This document shows positions 62,673 through 64,000 of a stretch of DNA of 64,000 bases, piece after piece; within the stretch, counting starts at the first letter, position 1; the number at the start of each line of letters is the position of its first letter. The translations under genes were made by a program, and so were the position numbers. The DNA comes from Linepithema humile (taxonomy: Eukaryota > Arthropoda > Insecta > Hymenoptera > Formicidae). The notes under the pieces are model-generated. The model did no database searches, was not told where the DNA came from, and was given only the letters and a program-made list of their open reading frames with translations. The DNA lies in contig NC_090130.1 in NCBI RefSeq assembly GCF_040581485.1, positions 20,849,918 to 20,913,917 of the forward strand, read 5' to 3'.

Positions 62673-64000
62673 TTATTCTCCAAATGAGTAGCTTTGCGGC
62701 AGACAACGATGCTGGCGGCAGTAATAATTCTGATCATTTACTTTGTGACACCACGTTCCATCGGGAAAATACGGATTGATACCATGGTCGAGCATTTCCA
62801 AGCGTGGTGCATAAGTAGAATAGTCTTCTCGTACACAATATATAGTACAGGCTACCCACGGTTTATCAACTTCATGAGGTGCCTGCCATCCCGGCTTCAT
62901 TGTCAGGTCAAACATGATACGGCTGAATTCAGTGCATTTCGTAGTAGTGAACTCGGCGATTGTCTTGCGTTTTTGTCTACATAGTGAAAAATCATCGCAC
63001 AAAACCACGTCGTAATATGATCCAAAGCAATTGGCTGTTCTGTCAGTCTCATGTTTGCAAAAACGTCGTTTGACTAATGCGCCTTTAGATTTTGGCAAAC
63101 AACCGCTTTTACAGGTGTCTTTCTTCCATTCACTCCAGTTGTCATCTTCACAATCCTTGAAATTGTATGGCGGCACGATAACTGGTACGCATTCTCCACC
63201 GCGACATTCCTTCCCGTGTGCGCAATCAGTTCCTAAAAAAAATCGATAAATTTAACGCTGTAGTATCTAGTAAGAATAAAAAACGTACCTGCTAGCGCCG
63301 GTCCCGTGAAATAATATATATTTTTGTGAGGGGTTTCGCATTGTAAATTTTGGCATATATCATGTAACGTGACTACGTTTGCATTCTTGTCGCGCAAAAA
63401 TAATTCGCATTGTGCTTTGGCAGTCCATTTTCTTCCGGGTAAATTGAGATAATTTTGATTTTCAAATACATATGTGTCATCTTCGAGTCTGGCATGATCT
63501 CGAAGACATTTAAACGGATATTTATTTATTGTTTTACGGCTTTGCTCGGACCATGCTACCCGAATTTTATTGGTATAATATGTTGACATTATGTATTCGT
63601 ATCTGTCCCCTGAGTTTTTTGAATCGTGTGACAATCCTAAACTATTGAACAGATAAATTAGTAATCATGAATATATATTTTACTTTGCATTACTTAATTA
63701 AAATATCTTTATATATTTTAAAGTTTATACATAGTTAACGTATTGCAAAGATAAAAAATCAAAGTATCAAATTTCTCACAAAAAAAAAGAAGAAAAGATT
63801 CTTTACTTGTTGACTTTAAACCGTACGATTAAATAAATTAAAATATAAAATGTATATTTTACTTAATTTATACGCATAAAACTAGTTTATATATACTTAC
63901 ACGTGACCAACCTCATGGGCACCAATAACAGATGATTTTAAACCCGAAGATATGATTTCAGTAGCATGGAACGTTGCCATCAAGCATGAAAAATTTTTTA
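62673..64000 (-). CDS. ADAMTS-like secreted metalloprotease, copy 2 (5' end outside window)
   Basis: The 3' part of a tandem paralogue of the gene at 58182. Exons in the window, 5' to 3', are 63901-64000 (partial, continues beyond the window), 63289-63641 and 62673-63232, with the same intron positions and phases as copy 1. The zinc-binding motif, split by the intron as in copy 1, reads HEVGHVLGLSHD, with the Met-turn EYIMS after it. The disintegrin-like, TSP1 and Cys-rich parts are close to copy 1 and all visible cysteines are kept. The intron between 63641 and 63901 lacks the mariner and shows the unoccupied site. Signal peptide and prodomain cannot be seen. Confidence 0.88.

Noticed and set aside
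1..64000. CRISPR arrays, bacterial operons, ribosome binding sites, rRNA and tRNA genes
   Set aside because: Nothing of this kind was found. The window is eukaryotic, and no stretch I examined folds as a tRNA with intron-free A and B boxes.

Overview
The window looks like nuclear DNA of an insect, most probably a hymenopteran such as an ant. It is AT-rich, has many short GT-AG introns, insect-type gene sets, a mariner transposon with TA target duplications, foldback elements, and tandem genes for secreted metalloproteases of a kind often found in wasp and ant venoms and haemolymph. The order is an inference; no species marker was found. I rebuilt gene models by hand from reading frame, splice sites and phase, and every multi-exon model given closes in frame.

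Left part (1-11,000): the 3' end of a lambda-crystallin/L-gulonate dehydrogenase gene (CRYL1-like, +), ribosomal protein L24 (-), LARP7 (+), the H/ACA snoRNP protein GAR1 (+) and a CREG-type secreted protein (-). RpL24 and LARP7 are divergent and share a 605-bp promoter region. GAR1 is flanked on both sides by inverted, decayed copies of its own exons 2 and 3.

Middle (11,000-44,600): a long unspliced coding exon for an unrecognised 1,305-residue secreted protein rich in Thr, Pro and Ser with strongly GC-ending codons (+), converging on a 34-exon intersectin/Dap160 gene (-, 18661-34236, 1,806 residues). The intersectin encodes two EH domains, a coiled coil, five SH3 domains and a DH-PH-C2 module. 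About 10 kb of gene-poor DNA follows, with a CpG-rich patch, inverted repeats and degenerate short repeats.

Right part (44,600-64,000): an organic cation transporter (+), then about 16 kb of secreted zinc-metalloprotease genes, all on the minus strand. These are a neprilysin-like M13 gene with a 230-residue acidic-then-basic insertion and an Asp in place of the usual third zinc-ligand Glu, a decayed and internally deleted neprilysin copy, and two tandem ADAMTS-like genes, the second cut by the window end. Two foldback elements sit in neprilysin introns, and an 889-bp mariner deletion derivative sits in the ADAMTS intron that splits the zinc-binding motif. The second ADAMTS gene preserves the matching empty site.

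The most unusual items are the two-block charged insertion in the neprilysin, the inverted duplication around GAR1, the mariner insertion with its paralogous empty site, and the large orphan secreted protein.
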